Below, one piece after another: positions 1-7,600 of a stretch of DNA of 64,000 bases. The notes below the pieces were generated by a model that worked only from the letters and a program-made list of their open reading frames with translations, did not search any database and was not told the origin of the DNA. The position numbers and the translations under genes were made by a program. Origin of the DNA: UMGS1002 sp050309735 (GTDB lineage: Bacteria; Bacillota; Clostridia; Oscillospirales; CAG-272); the NCBI GenBank assembly GCA_050309735.1, contig JBNRMS010000072.1, positions 16,242-80,241 of the forward strand, in the 5' to 3' direction. How positions within the stretch are numbered: the first letter of the stretch is position 1; each line of letters begins with the position of its first letter.

Positions 1-1051
1 CCGGAAGTATTCCAAAATTGATGTCTTCAACGCGCGATTTTGATGCCATGTAAAGCGTGTCGACAACAAAGAGCGATCTGCCTTCGATAAACATTGTTCT
101 TGCATCTTCTGTACTTGCTATAAGATAGCAGTTATCGGCGGTAAAGAGTTCAAGAAGCTTCTGATAGACGCCGATAAAGAAATCCTTTTCATTATAGCAG
201 GTGAAATAGGGTATGCCGTCTTGCCCCTGCTTCATAATTTCAGCGTCACATCCTGTGAGCATGGCCTCATAAAAGGTGGTAGCGTTGTTGGCTATTCCGA
301 CCTGGTCGTCGAGCGCGGTATATTTGCCGTCACCGTTGAGATCGTCAACCGCAACAGTCGCCATCTCCTTCATCTTCTCAATTGTCCATCGACCGTTGCC
401 GACAAGCTCATAAGGATTCTCAAGCCCTAAGTTGGTTATTAAGTTCTTATTGAAATAAGTAGCGCGGGCATTGTCAAGTCCGGTGATGAGGAAGTCGCTG
501 AAGGTGTAGTAAAGCCGACCGTCAAAGGAAAGCTTTTCCTCGGCATTTTTGTCCCACCATGGCATATCAAGATCAATTGTGTCAACGTCATAGATGTCGA
601 TTGAATAGCCGGCGTTAACCATCTGCATTATATTAGAGAGGGTAATAGTGGCAATAGCGTAAACATCCTCGCCTGAGGCGATGGTATTTTTGATCGGAGT
701 GAGATCGACATTGTGGTCGACTATTTTAATGCCAAACTTATCTTCCATTAACATCGTGCGATGATAAAGGGCGTCGTTAATCGGTTCGCCGGTTAGCGTG
801 TAGGCATCAATCGCGTTGGTTGTGTATTTTGTTGCTTTTGCAAAGTCGTTTGCAACGTTGAACTCATACCCGTTATATTTAACGTCGGGCAGATTGGGCT
901 GAAGCTTTGTTTCTTCTCCGGGCAAAGTTTCTTGATTACCGCCGGTTATGCCGGCCGTACCGGTGTCTTTGCCCTCGCCTGAAGAAGCACAGGCTGCAGT
1001 CAACGGAACCAAGACAAGCAGCGCAAGAAAAATACATAGGAACTTTTTCAT
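1..1051 (-). CDS. Extracellular solute-binding lipoprotein (3' end outside window)
   Basis: The first 350 codons are present and the gene runs off the left edge. It starts at ATG 1049-1051, behind a purine-rich GAGGTAG box. A short hydrophobic signal (MKKFLCIFLALLVLVPL) leads to the lipobox TAAC, so the product should be lipid-anchored outside the membrane. Then come a Gly/Thr/Glu-rich linker and a globular domain resembling ABC transporter substrate-binding proteins of the carbohydrate or oligopeptide class (YNGYEFNVAND, WTIEKMKEMATVAVDD). The segment DLNGDGKYTALDD resembles a calcium-binding loop. The ligand cannot be told from this part and no transporter subunits are visible. A good sigma-A promoter lies just upstream. 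Family assignment is fairly sure; substrate unknown. Confidence 0.8.
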   Translation of the reverse strand, partial: MKKFLCIFLALLVLVPLTAACASSGEGKDTGTAGITGGNQETLPGEETKLQPNLPDVKYNGYEFNVANDFAKATKYTTNAIDAYTLTGEPINDALYHRTMLMEDKFGIKIVDHNVDLTPIKNTIASGEDVYAIATITLSNIMQMVNAGYSIDIYDVDTIDLDMPWWDKNAEEKLSFDGRLYYTFSDFLITGLDNARATYFNKNLITNLGLENPYELVGNGRWTIEKMKEMATVAVDDLNGDGKYTALDDQVGIANNATTFYEAMLTGCDAEIMKQGQDGIPYFTCYNEKDFFIGVYQKLLELFTADNCYLIASTEDARTMFIEGRSLFVVDTLYMASKSRVEDINFGILP

Positions 1052-1092
1052 TTTTTTAACTACCTCGCAATAATAATACTTTCCTGTTTCGT

Positions 1093-1121
1093 ATTCTATC
1101 ATAAATGATTATTCCTGTCAA
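1093..1121 (-). promoter_or_regulatory. Sigma-A promoter for the solute-binding lipoprotein
   Basis: On the minus strand TTGACA is followed after exactly 17 bases by TAGAAT. It ends about 40 bases before the lipoprotein start. It diverges from the promoter at 1174-1202. Confidence 0.75.
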
Positions 1122-1173
1122 TCGCTTTAACGTATATTTGGAAGTTTCCGCGCAAGATATCAACTCTGTGCAG

Positions 1174-1202
1174 TTGACATGATGGGCGGTTTATGGTATT
1201 AT
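1174..1202 (+). promoter_or_regulatory. Sigma-A promoter for the SGNH hydrolase-dus operon
   Basis: TTGACA, a 17-base spacer and TATTAT give a near-consensus promoter. The leader to the start at 1326 is about 115 bases. It contains a palindrome (CAGGAGATCCTG, near 1229) and a possible GCCGG/CCGGC stem near 1275-1300. I could not assign the leader to a known riboswitch. Confidence 0.75.
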
Positions 1203-1325
1203 ATTCGCAGATTAATAATAAAAAGGCAGGAGATCCTGTAAATCAATTCTTTTAATTCCGGATAATGGGTTATGGCCGGTGCATCCGACAGAACCCGGCA
1301 CACTGGGAAGGAATGGTCGCAAACT

Positions 1326-1991
1326 ATGAAAAAAAACATCAGAATCCTCTTTATAGGCAACAGCCACACTTACTATAACGCTCTCCCCCGAATCGCTCGC
1401 GATCTCTTTGCATCTGCGGGTATAAACGCCACGGTGACAATGCAAACCGAGGGTGGAAAAAACCTGCTCTATCACTGCGACCGCAAAGACGTAGTCTTTA
1501 ACATTATGCACGGGGGCTATGATTATGTGGTGCTTCAGGAAGCCAGCTCAAGCTTTGACCGCGATAATTTTATTGAAGGCATAACAAAGATTCGCGAAAA
1601 TGCGCTCGACCACTCAACAGCACAGCCTGTTTTATATATGGTATGGGCAAGGCTTGACAAGATAGAGCGCCATCCCGAAATAAGCCGAGCCTACACCGAG
1701 CTGGCGCGCGAGATGGGTGCGCCCCTGGCGCCGGCCGGAGACGTTTGGCACAAATTCCTTCGCAAGAGAAATCCCCCTGAATTGTTCCGCGAAGACGGCC
1801 TTCACGCCACCCCCCTCGGCTCATATCTTGCCGCTTCCTGTATTTTTTACGCTATTTCCGGGCGCTCCCGCCCGCTGCGCGTAATCGAAGGCGGCGAGCC
1901 GCACACCCGTCTTGAGCTTGACCTTGACATCTGCCGCAAAATCCAAAGCGAAGCCTGCCGCGCGACAAAATTGTGCAATAATATTGAATGA
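1326..1991 (+). CDS. SGNH/GDSL-type hydrolase
   Basis: A 221-residue cytoplasmic protein with no signal peptide. Block I is near the N-terminus (ILFIGNSHTYYN, the serine of GNSH being the likely nucleophile). The C-terminal catalytic Asp-His block reads DGLHATPLGSYLAA. The family cleaves ester bonds in lipids or acyl-modified carbohydrates. The substrate cannot be read here. An in-frame ATG at 1272 would add 18 residues, but the ATG at 1326 fits better because it follows GGGAAGGA and begins the conserved fold directly. Its last four bases overlap the start of the dihydrouridine synthase (ATGA), so the two are translationally coupled. The internal Gly and Asn blocks of the fold are not obvious. 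Confidence 0.8.
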   Translation: MKKNIRILFIGNSHTYYNALPRIARDLFASAGINATVTMQTEGGKNLLYHCDRKDVVFNIMHGGYDYVVLQEASSSFDRDNFIEGITKIRENALDHSTAQPVLYMVWARLDKIERHPEISRAYTELAREMGAPLAPAGDVWHKFLRKRNPPELFREDGLHATPLGSYLAASCIFYAISGRSRPLRVIEGGEPHTRLELDLDICRKIQSEACRATKLCNNIE

Positions 1992-2998
1992 GCTTTAACA
2001 TAGGCAAACTTGTCCTTGCGCGGGGGATAACCCTTGCGCCGATGGCAGGGGTAACAGATTCAAGCTTTCGCAGACTCTGCCGCACACTCGGCGCCGAGTA
2101 CACAGTCACCGAAATGATTTCGGCGAAGGCACTCTGCTATGAACAATTATGCAAAAAAAACGCGAGCGAAGCGACTAAAACCGCCTCGCTCGCCAAAATA
2201 ACTGACGGCGAGACTCCTTGTGCTGTTCAGATTTTCGGCGCCGAGCCTGAGTTTATGGCAAGGGCGGCTGAGCTGCTCGAATCGGGCTCCTATCGGGGAT
2301 ACGGCGGCTGGCATAAACCCGCCGCCATTGACATCAATATGGGTTGCCCGGTCAAAAAGGTTGTCTCAAACGGCGAGGGCAGCGCACTGATGAAATCACC
2401 CGAACTTGCCGGAGAGATAATATCTGCCGTCCATCGGGCCACAACCCTCCCTGTGACGGTTAAAATCCGCGCCGGCTGGGATGCGGACAGCAAAAATGCT
2501 CCGCTCATTGCGAAAATCGCCGAGAGGTGCGGCGCCGACGCGATATGCGTCCACGCAAGAACCCGCTCTGAGATGTACTCTCCCGGAGCCGACTGGTCTG
2601 TGATACGAGAGGTCAAAGAAGCCGTCTCAATTCCGGTTATCGGAAACGGGGATATATACTCGGCAAGAGACGCCCAGCGTATGCTCGCCGAAACCGGGTG
2701 CGACGGTATAGCCGTCGCGCGCGGCGCCCTTGGCAACCCCTGGATTTTCAGTGAAATAATCGCCGCATTTGGCGGTGCGCCATACACACCCCCCTCCCCA
2801 GCCGAGCGCTACTCGCTCGCACTCGCTCACGCCGCTGACATAATCGCCGACAAAGGCGAGAGAATCGGACTCGCTGAATCCCGCCCGCATCTGGCTTGGT
2901 ACATCAAGGGCCAAAAGGGCGCTGCAGCAGCACGTTCGGCCATCATGAAGGCAAAAAGCTTTGATGAAGTGAAGGAAATTATCAAGGGGCTGATTTAG
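1988..2998 (+). CDS. dusB: tRNA-dihydrouridine synthase
   Basis: A 336-residue flavoenzyme that reduces uridines of tRNA to dihydrouridine with FMN and NAD(P)H. Family landmarks appear in order: APMAGVTDSSFRRLCR (FMN-binding start of the TIM barrel), DINMGCPVKKV with the catalytic cysteine, VTVKIRAGWD, CVHARTRSEMYSPGADW, and the phosphate loop IPVIGNGDIYSARDA with GIAVARGALGNPWIF. Length matches the DusB/Dus group of Firmicutes. It starts inside the last codon of the SGNH hydrolase gene. Subfamily naming as dusB is by resemblance; another Dus paralogue is possible. Confidence 0.93.
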   Translation: MSFNIGKLVLARGITLAPMAGVTDSSFRRLCRTLGAEYTVTEMISAKALCYEQLCKKNASEATKTASLAKITDGETPCAVQIFGAEPEFMARAAELLESGSYRGYGGWHKPAAIDINMGCPVKKVVSNGEGSALMKSPELAGEIISAVHRATTLPVTVKIRAGWDADSKNAPLIAKIAERCGADAICVHARTRSEMYSPGADWSVIREVKEAVSIPVIGNGDIYSARDAQRMLAETGCDGIAVARGALGNPWIFSEIIAAFGGAPYTPPSPAERYSLALAHAADIIADKGERIGLAESRPHLAWYIKGQKGAAAARSAIMKAKSFDEVKEIIKGLI

Positions 2999-3142
2999 AG
3001 GCGCAAAGCCTCGGCAGGTGCCGTATAATCGCCCGTCTTGCGCCCTCTGTTTATAATCTGTTTATAATTTTTTATTCCCGGATAAAAAGCGAATTGATAA
3101 GGAAATTAATGAATATTAAATTCATATGAAAGGAGCTCCCCC

Positions 3143-3727
3143 ATGCTGCCTGACAACGAAAAACTGGCTGCCCTTATGAAGCAGGCGTCCAAAGGGAATG
3201 AGCCCGCTTTCTCCGAACTTGTCAAGCATTTTGAAAAAACTGTCTACAACATCGCTATGCAGATGCTAAAGAACCACGCTGACGCGCTCGACGTCTCGCA
3301 GGAATCCTTCGTCAAGCTCTGGCGAACGTCGGGTTCATACCGCGGGGAATGCTCGGTTGCCTCATGGGTGATAAAAATAACGCGAAACACCGCACTTGAC
3401 CTCATCCGAAAAAGAACGGCTCATCTAACCGATTCGCTCACAATTGAGGGCGAGGACGGCGGGATATCAGAGCGCGACATACCCACAAGCGACGAGGACG
3501 ACCCGGTAATCTCATACGAGCGCAAAGAACGAATCGCAACCGTTCGTGAGGCGATATCGGCGCTCGGAAACGAGCATCGGGAAATAATACTTTTGCGCGA
3601 TATTGAGGGATTGAGCTACGCCGAAATATCGGAAGTCCTCGGAATTGAGGTGGGAACTGTCAAAAGCCGTTTGAACCGCGCCAGAAGTTCTCTCAAAGAA
3701 ATTTTACTTGAACGGAACATTTTTTGA
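3143..3727 (+). CDS. ECF-type RNA polymerase sigma factor
   Basis: 194 residues. Region 2 (about residues 20-95) has FSELVKHFEKTVYNIAMQML, DALDVSQESFVKLWR and VASWVIKITRNTALDLIR. An acidic linker follows, then region 4 (about 135-190) with EHREIILLRDIEGLSYAEIS and GIEVGTVKSRLNRAR as the helix-turn-helix that reads the -35 element. Length and layout match SigW/RpoE-like group IV factors. It is followed 46 bases later by a zinc anti-sigma gene and then a DNA-binding regulator, so the three act together. Upstream (3045-3085) are two closely spaced TATAAT-like boxes. The start follows AAAGGAGCTCCCCC with normal spacing. Confidence 0.93.
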   Translation: MLPDNEKLAALMKQASKGNEPAFSELVKHFEKTVYNIAMQMLKNHADALDVSQESFVKLWRTSGSYRGECSVASWVIKITRNTALDLIRKRTAHLTDSLTIEGEDGGISERDIPTSDEDDPVISYERKERIATVREAISALGNEHREIILLRDIEGLSYAEISEVLGIEVGTVKSRLNRARSSLKEILLERNIF

Positions 3728-3773
3728 ATATGCGCGTCATAATACATAGAAAATCAAAGAAAGGAGCGTCCGC

Positions 3774-4685
3774 ATGGAAATCAAAGACAAAACCTGTTGC
3801 GATGAGGTAAGCAGTCTTATAATTGAATATATCGACGGAGAGCTTGACGGTGAAACCGCAAGGCTTGCGGCGCGCCATATAGAAGAATGCAACGATTGCC
3901 GAAAACTTTACAGCGATATGAGGGCAGTCTGTCAGGCAGCCTCCGAGAGCGCTCATGAGGCGCCGGCCGAGCTTCACTGTCGGGTAATGGCGGCGGTGAG
4001 AGCCGAGAGAAGGCGCATGAAAATAAAACGCATATCAACCTACGCTGGCATTGGCGTCGCAGCTATGCTCACAATCAGTATTGGATTTGCAACTCTGCTC
4101 GGTCACCTCGGATTTCTGAGCAGCCACGATCGCGAGAAAATTGGTGCCACCGGTATGCTTGAAGGCTCAGACGCTGCCTATCTCTCAAGCTCGGAACACT
4201 ATATATTCAGCAACAGCGGCTCGGCGTTAAACGACCTGTATCGGTATCGGGCTAATGTTGCCGCCGCTGAGGCAGAAAACAAGGCAATGCAGTCTTATAT
4301 AGAGCCAGATTGCAGAGAAGACAGCGCGAGTGAGGTTAAAGAGACCGACCAACAAGTATCAAGCGAGATAAGCTTAGGAGAAACCACTCCGGCATCTGCC
4401 CATGATGCTGCACACCCCCCCGCCTCAAGCCGCCTAATCTGCCTTGCCGGCGAATGGAAGCTTGTCGACAACACCGGCGGCGTACTTGTACTCAGCCTTT
4501 TGAACGCCACCGATTTTAGCCTCACAAACGCCTCCGGGCACATCACGGCCGGAAATTATGAGGTTTCGGGGGAAGTTATAACCTTTATATATGACGGCGG
4601 CCGCGCCGAATACGCCTTTGGCCTTTCTGAAAATGCGCTTAGTCTCTCACATATCAGAGGCGAGCGGCTGATTGGCGATAAATGA
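3774..4685 (+). CDS. Membrane anti-sigma factor with zinc-finger domain
   Basis: 303 residues. The N-terminal cytoplasmic domain (about 1-50) has the zinc anti-sigma signature: an early cysteine pair in KTCCDEVSS, then HIEECNDC (H-x3-C-x2-C), followed by RKLYSDM. A single membrane segment lies near residues 90-112 (ISTYAGIGVAAMLTISIGFATLLG). The rest, about 190 residues, is predicted to be outside the cell: a polar linker and a C-terminal beta-rich domain (LICLAGEWKLVDN, LVLSLLNATDFSLT, ISGERLIG-like end). The family binds the partner sigma factor and releases it on an envelope signal. It directly follows the ECF sigma gene and overlaps the next gene by four bases. The signal is unknown. Confidence 0.88.
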   Translation: MEIKDKTCCDEVSSLIIEYIDGELDGETARLAARHIEECNDCRKLYSDMRAVCQAASESAHEAPAELHCRVMAAVRAERRRMKIKRISTYAGIGVAAMLTISIGFATLLGHLGFLSSHDREKIGATGMLEGSDAAYLSSSEHYIFSNSGSALNDLYRYRANVAAAEAENKAMQSYIEPDCREDSASEVKETDQQVSSEISLGETTPASAHDAAHPPASSRLICLAGEWKLVDNTGGVLVLSLLNATDFSLTNASGHITAGNYEVSGEVITFIYDGGRAEYAFGLSENALSLSHIRGERLIGDK

Positions 4686-5335
4686 GGGCGGGCGAAAAAC
4701 AGACCTGCGATGCCGCGGTAATAACAAACGACGGCGATCTTTTTGAGCTGATAACCCTCCTCCTTGACGAGATTGGATATAGCTCAAATAAAACGCCCGA
4801 GAGCGCGCCGGCTCAGCCCCGCCTTATGATAATAGACCTTGACTCCTCTCCCCCTCCTCCGCCCGACCAATCGAGCAGCGCGGCTATTATCGGAGTTACG
4901 GCGCAGGAAGATAGACTGACAGAGCAGACAAAAGCAGCTTGCGACGCCATTATCGGCCGCCCCTTCTCTTTCTCGGAGTTTCGCAGTCTTGTCGGCGAGG
5001 TTTGCCGGCAGGTGGGGCGACGGTCGGTAACGACAGTTGCGGGGCCGGGTTCGCTTATACTTGAGCTTGACAGCGCCACGCGGCGCGTCTCATTCGAAAA
5101 CTCGAGCACCCATCTGACACCTAATGAATTTCTCTTTCTCTCGCACCTTGCCGCGCACAGAGGAGAAACTGTAACGCGGAGCGAACTTACTGCCCTGATA
5201 GATACCGGCGGCAAGGGTTCAAGCAACTCAAACATTGCAGACGTCTACATCTGCACACTGCGAGCAAAGCTCGAAGAAGCCTTTGGCGTAAAACTGATTT
5301 ACACGGTACGCGGCAGAGGATATATGCTAAAATAA
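4682..5335 (+). CDS. OmpR/PhoB-type winged-helix regulator with degenerate receiver
   Basis: 217 residues. The C-terminal half (about 120-217) is a winged-helix trans_reg domain: LTPNEFLFLSHLAAHRGETVTRSEL, then ADVYICTLRAKLEEAFG and IYTVRGRGYMLK. The N-terminal half looks like a receiver but is eroded. The MIIDLD strand keeps an aspartate, the next stretch is SSPPPPPDQSSS, and the conserved lysine of the KP motif is replaced (IIGRPFSFSEF). It is probably not controlled by ordinary phosphorylation. It starts within the anti-sigma stop codon (ATGA), and no histidine kinase is adjacent. I infer a shared regulon with the sigma factor. Confidence 0.83.
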   Translation: MRAGEKQTCDAAVITNDGDLFELITLLLDEIGYSSNKTPESAPAQPRLMIIDLDSSPPPPPDQSSSAAIIGVTAQEDRLTEQTKAACDAIIGRPFSFSEFRSLVGEVCRQVGRRSVTTVAGPGSLILELDSATRRVSFENSSTHLTPNEFLFLSHLAAHRGETVTRSELTALIDTGGKGSSNSNIADVYICTLRAKLEEAFGVKLIYTVRGRGYMLK

Positions 5336-5376
5336 AACAGAGGGTCGATTGATCATCGCCCTCTGTTTGTTTTTTT
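5335..5376 (+). terminator. Intrinsic terminator of the ECF sigma operon
   Basis: Inverted repeat AAACAGAGGGTCG... / ...CGCCCTCTGTTT followed by a T-rich tract (GTTTTTTT). It lies immediately after the regulator stop codon. Confidence 0.9.
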
Positions 5377-5429
5377 GAGAAGCATATTCAGAGAAGCTTT
5401 ATAATATGTTACTCAAGCCCCCTCATTCC

Positions 5430-6026
5430 CTACTCCGATCTTTTATAAGGCCGCAGCGTCCTCGGGTCTATCGCAATACAAAGCAGAGGCACAACAACCA
5501 CCGCGAGCGCAAGGTTTGGAAGCATATAGCCTCCGTTATAGACAAGCGAATATAGCCAGACATTCATTCCCTCCTCAGCGTACGAGCCGAAAAGTACGGC
5601 GCCCGAGACAAAGCTGCACAAAAAGCGGAGCAGACACGCCGCCGCCGCACCGACAGCATATCCGGCCATCCTGTAGCGCCCGAAAAGGTTCGAGAAAAGT
5701 GGCGCGCTTCCGATAAGAGTGAAAGCGAGCAAATAGTCGAGCAGAGCGCAGAGTACAATAGCAAGAACAGTGCCCGCCGGGGGAACATAGAAGGGGCCGA
5801 TTATAAGCTGTGTGAGCGACCACACAAAGGCAGTCAAAAGGCCCATCACAGCTCCCCTTCGGTAAGCGTAAAAGATTATAGGAACGGCGGCCACCGATAT
5901 AGTCCCTCCCGCAGGCCATCTCGGTAGGGGAAGCCACGAGCAGATAAAATCAAGGACGACCGCAAAGGCCACCATCACCGCACCCTCGACTATTGCAAGA
6001 GTTCTTTCTTTTGTTGTTGTTTTCAT
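5430..6026 (-). CDS. thiT: ThiT, substrate-binding membrane subunit of the ECF thiamine transporter
   Basis: 198 residues from the ATG at 6024-6026, chosen because GGAGGA sits six bases upstream; a start further upstream would lie inside the leader hairpin. Six hydrophobic segments fill the protein. The conserved ThiT features are the aromatic, proline-rich stretch WLPLPRWPAGGTISVAAVPI near the N-terminus and FVWSLTQLIIGPFYV in the middle; the C-terminal YNGGYMLPNLALA also fits. It captures thiamine and pairs with the shared EcfA/A'/T energising module, which is not in this window. The TPP riboswitch directly upstream independently supports the assignment. Confidence 0.93.
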   Translation of the reverse strand: MKTTTKERTLAIVEGAVMVAFAVVLDFICSWLPLPRWPAGGTISVAAVPIIFYAYRRGAVMGLLTAFVWSLTQLIIGPFYVPPAGTVLAIVLCALLDYLLAFTLIGSAPLFSNLFGRYRMAGYAVGAAAACLLRFLCSFVSGAVLFGSYAEEGMNVWLYSLVYNGGYMLPNLALAVVVVPLLCIAIDPRTLRPYKRSE

Positions 6027-6052
6027 AAAAAATCCTCCATTATAATATAAAT

Positions 6053-6084
6053 CGTGCCGCATGAGATTATACTCGTGCGGCACG
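6053..6084 (-). promoter_or_regulatory. Leader hairpin in the TPP riboswitch expression platform
   Basis: Perfect 9-bp stem CGTGCCGCA/TGCGGCACG with a 14-base loop, between the aptamer and the thiT ribosome binding site. The sequence after it is AT-rich (ATTTATATTATAAT) but has no long U run. It may be a weak terminator or a structural switch element. Confidence 0.6.
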
Positions 6085-6091
6085 AAATAAA

Positions 6092-6175
6092 ATCTCCCTT
6101 CGCCGGTATTACCCGTATCAGGTTATGGGGTTCGGACACAATGCCCATCTCAGCCGCCGTCGGCAGCACCCCCGA
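6092..6175 (-). ncRNA. TPP (thiamine pyrophosphate) riboswitch aptamer
   Basis: On the minus strand the leader carries the THI-box landmarks in order: GGGGGTGCTGCC, CGGCTGAGATGGG, GAACCC, AACCTGATACGGGTAATACC and GGCGAAGGGA. In this family, binding of TPP shuts off downstream gene expression. The controlled gene is thiT, about 65 bases further on. Its promoter must lie close to or within the end of the preceding prsA-like gene. Confidence 0.96.
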
Positions 6176-6200
6176 TTCCTAATATTCAGTTTTTTTAAAA

Positions 6201-7511
6201 TCAATAATTATAGTTTGGCGCAACGTCGATTATGGCGATGCTTCCGGCTAATTGCTGGTCAACCACAATTCTGTCTATATATTCCTCGCACTTCTTGGCA
6301 AAAAGCCACTGAGCAACGCTCGTGTTGAAATCCTCAAACCACTCGGCGTTGCCGGTGTCGGCATATCCGCCGGGGTCAAGCTTGTACTTCATTATGACAT
6401 GATACCCATAGTCAGACTCGACAATATTTATCTGCCCAACCCGCATCTCGGAAAGAGACGCCACAATATCGTTTATATAGTCATAGCTGTATTTCGAGCC
6501 TGTCTGAAAATAATAGCCGTTCGGGTAGTCAACAAGGCTTTCATCCTCGCCATACTCCTCAATAAGCGCCTCAAAGGCGAGCGTGTCGCCCTCGGGCGTG
6601 AACTCAACTATCTCCTCGGCATTCTTGTATATCTCTCGCAGCTCCTCGGCACTGTACGGGGTTGTCATGAAATTCCCGTTCTCATCATAGACTATTGCCG
6701 GCTTACCGTTTTTCTCGTCGTAGGCCACAGAACCATCCTCGTGGTAGTATATCACCTTGCCGTTTTTATCGACAAGTGCGCGCCCGTCCTCAAACTTGCG
6801 TATGCCGGTTGAGCTGTCGTAGAGTATAACATCGTCCTCGCTGTCGGGGTCGTAGTATATAACATTTCCGTCGTCGTCTGTTCTGTAGACATATTTGTAA
6901 TTAGCCAGGAAAACCTGCTTGAAGCGCACATAGTTCTCCTGATAATACTCCTCCTTGACCTCGGCCGAAACCTTTGAGAGATTCGCGCCGTAAAGGTATT
7001 CCTGAAGATAATTTATCTTTGCCTCAATGATATAAATCTCGCGGAGCATTTTTTGGTTTATTCCAAACTGCGAAAGAAGTGCGTTGAAGGCCGAGCGCGA
7101 ACCGTCTGCATCGTAATCAAGCAACTCGGCAATTCTATCGTCGATCTCCTTTGTGGCTGCCGCCGGCAGCTTGAGCTTATATTCTTCCTCAAAGAGATAG
7201 AGAGCCGCAAGATAGGCCTTCATGCTCTGTAAAATATGCGAAGTCCAAAATTCATTGTTAGTCGTACCGTCTTGTGAGATGGTGGTGTTCCAAAAATCGT
7301 CGTTTTTTGCCTGTGAGCCGTAATAATATGTGGTGCTGAGAATTCCCTTCTGACGCGAGAGGAAAAACTCATACATATTAAGCGACATCGACTGCCCGCC
7401 AAGCTCCATAACCTTCTTTCCCGCCGAGCAGGAGAGCGCCGCGAGCGCAAGTGTGAGAAGCGCGAGCAGAAGGGCGAGCACTCTGTGTATCCTTTTTTTC
7501 ATTAAACCCAT
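6201..7511 (-). CDS. PrsA-like foldase lipoprotein with a tandem-repeat insertion
   Basis: 436 residues from ATG 7509-7511, which follows AAAGGA at 8 bases; the next ATG (7502) is a possible alternative. A signal sequence (VLALLLALLTLALAALSCSAG) ends in the lipobox LSCS. The N-terminal half is helical and SurA/PrsA-like (LNMYEFFLSRQKG, LLSQFGINQKMLREIY, VSAEVKEEYYQENY). The C-terminal part has a parvulin-type trace (DTLAFEALIEEYGEDES, GQINIVESDYGYHVIMKY). These proteins assist folding of exported proteins on the cell surface. Between the halves, residues about 200-285 form an unusual acidic insert of repeated Asp/Gly/Asn-Gly-x-x-x-Tyr units (DDGNVIYYD, KNGKVIYYHEDGS, DENGNF). It sits behind mfd in a leftward pth-mfd-prsA series. 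Confidence 0.82.
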   Translation of the reverse strand: MGLMKKRIHRVLALLLALLTLALAALSCSAGKKVMELGGQSMSLNMYEFFLSRQKGILSTTYYYGSQAKNDDFWNTTISQDGTTNNEFWTSHILQSMKAYLAALYLFEEEYKLKLPAAATKEIDDRIAELLDYDADGSRSAFNALLSQFGINQKMLREIYIIEAKINYLQEYLYGANLSKVSAEVKEEYYQENYVRFKQVFLANYKYVYRTDDDGNVIYYDPDSEDDVILYDSSTGIRKFEDGRALVDKNGKVIYYHEDGSVAYDEKNGKPAIVYDENGNFMTTPYSAEELREIYKNAEEIVEFTPEGDTLAFEALIEEYGEDESLVDYPNGYYFQTGSKYSYDYINDIVASLSEMRVGQINIVESDYGYHVIMKYKLDPGGYADTGNAEWFEDFNTSVAQWLFAKKCEEYIDRIVVDQQLAGSIAIIDVAPNYNY

Positions 7512-7600
7512 TAAACAAATCCTTTTTGCCGTCATGATATCTGGCCTGACGGCAATTTTCAATTATAAGCCTATTAATAGTTCTTATTATACTACATTTT

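Noticed and set aside
1203..1325. Possible cobalamin-type riboswitch in the SGNH hydrolase leader
   Set aside because: Short resemblances (GGCAGGAGATCCTG, ACTGGGAAGG) occur in the wrong order and the core elements are missing.
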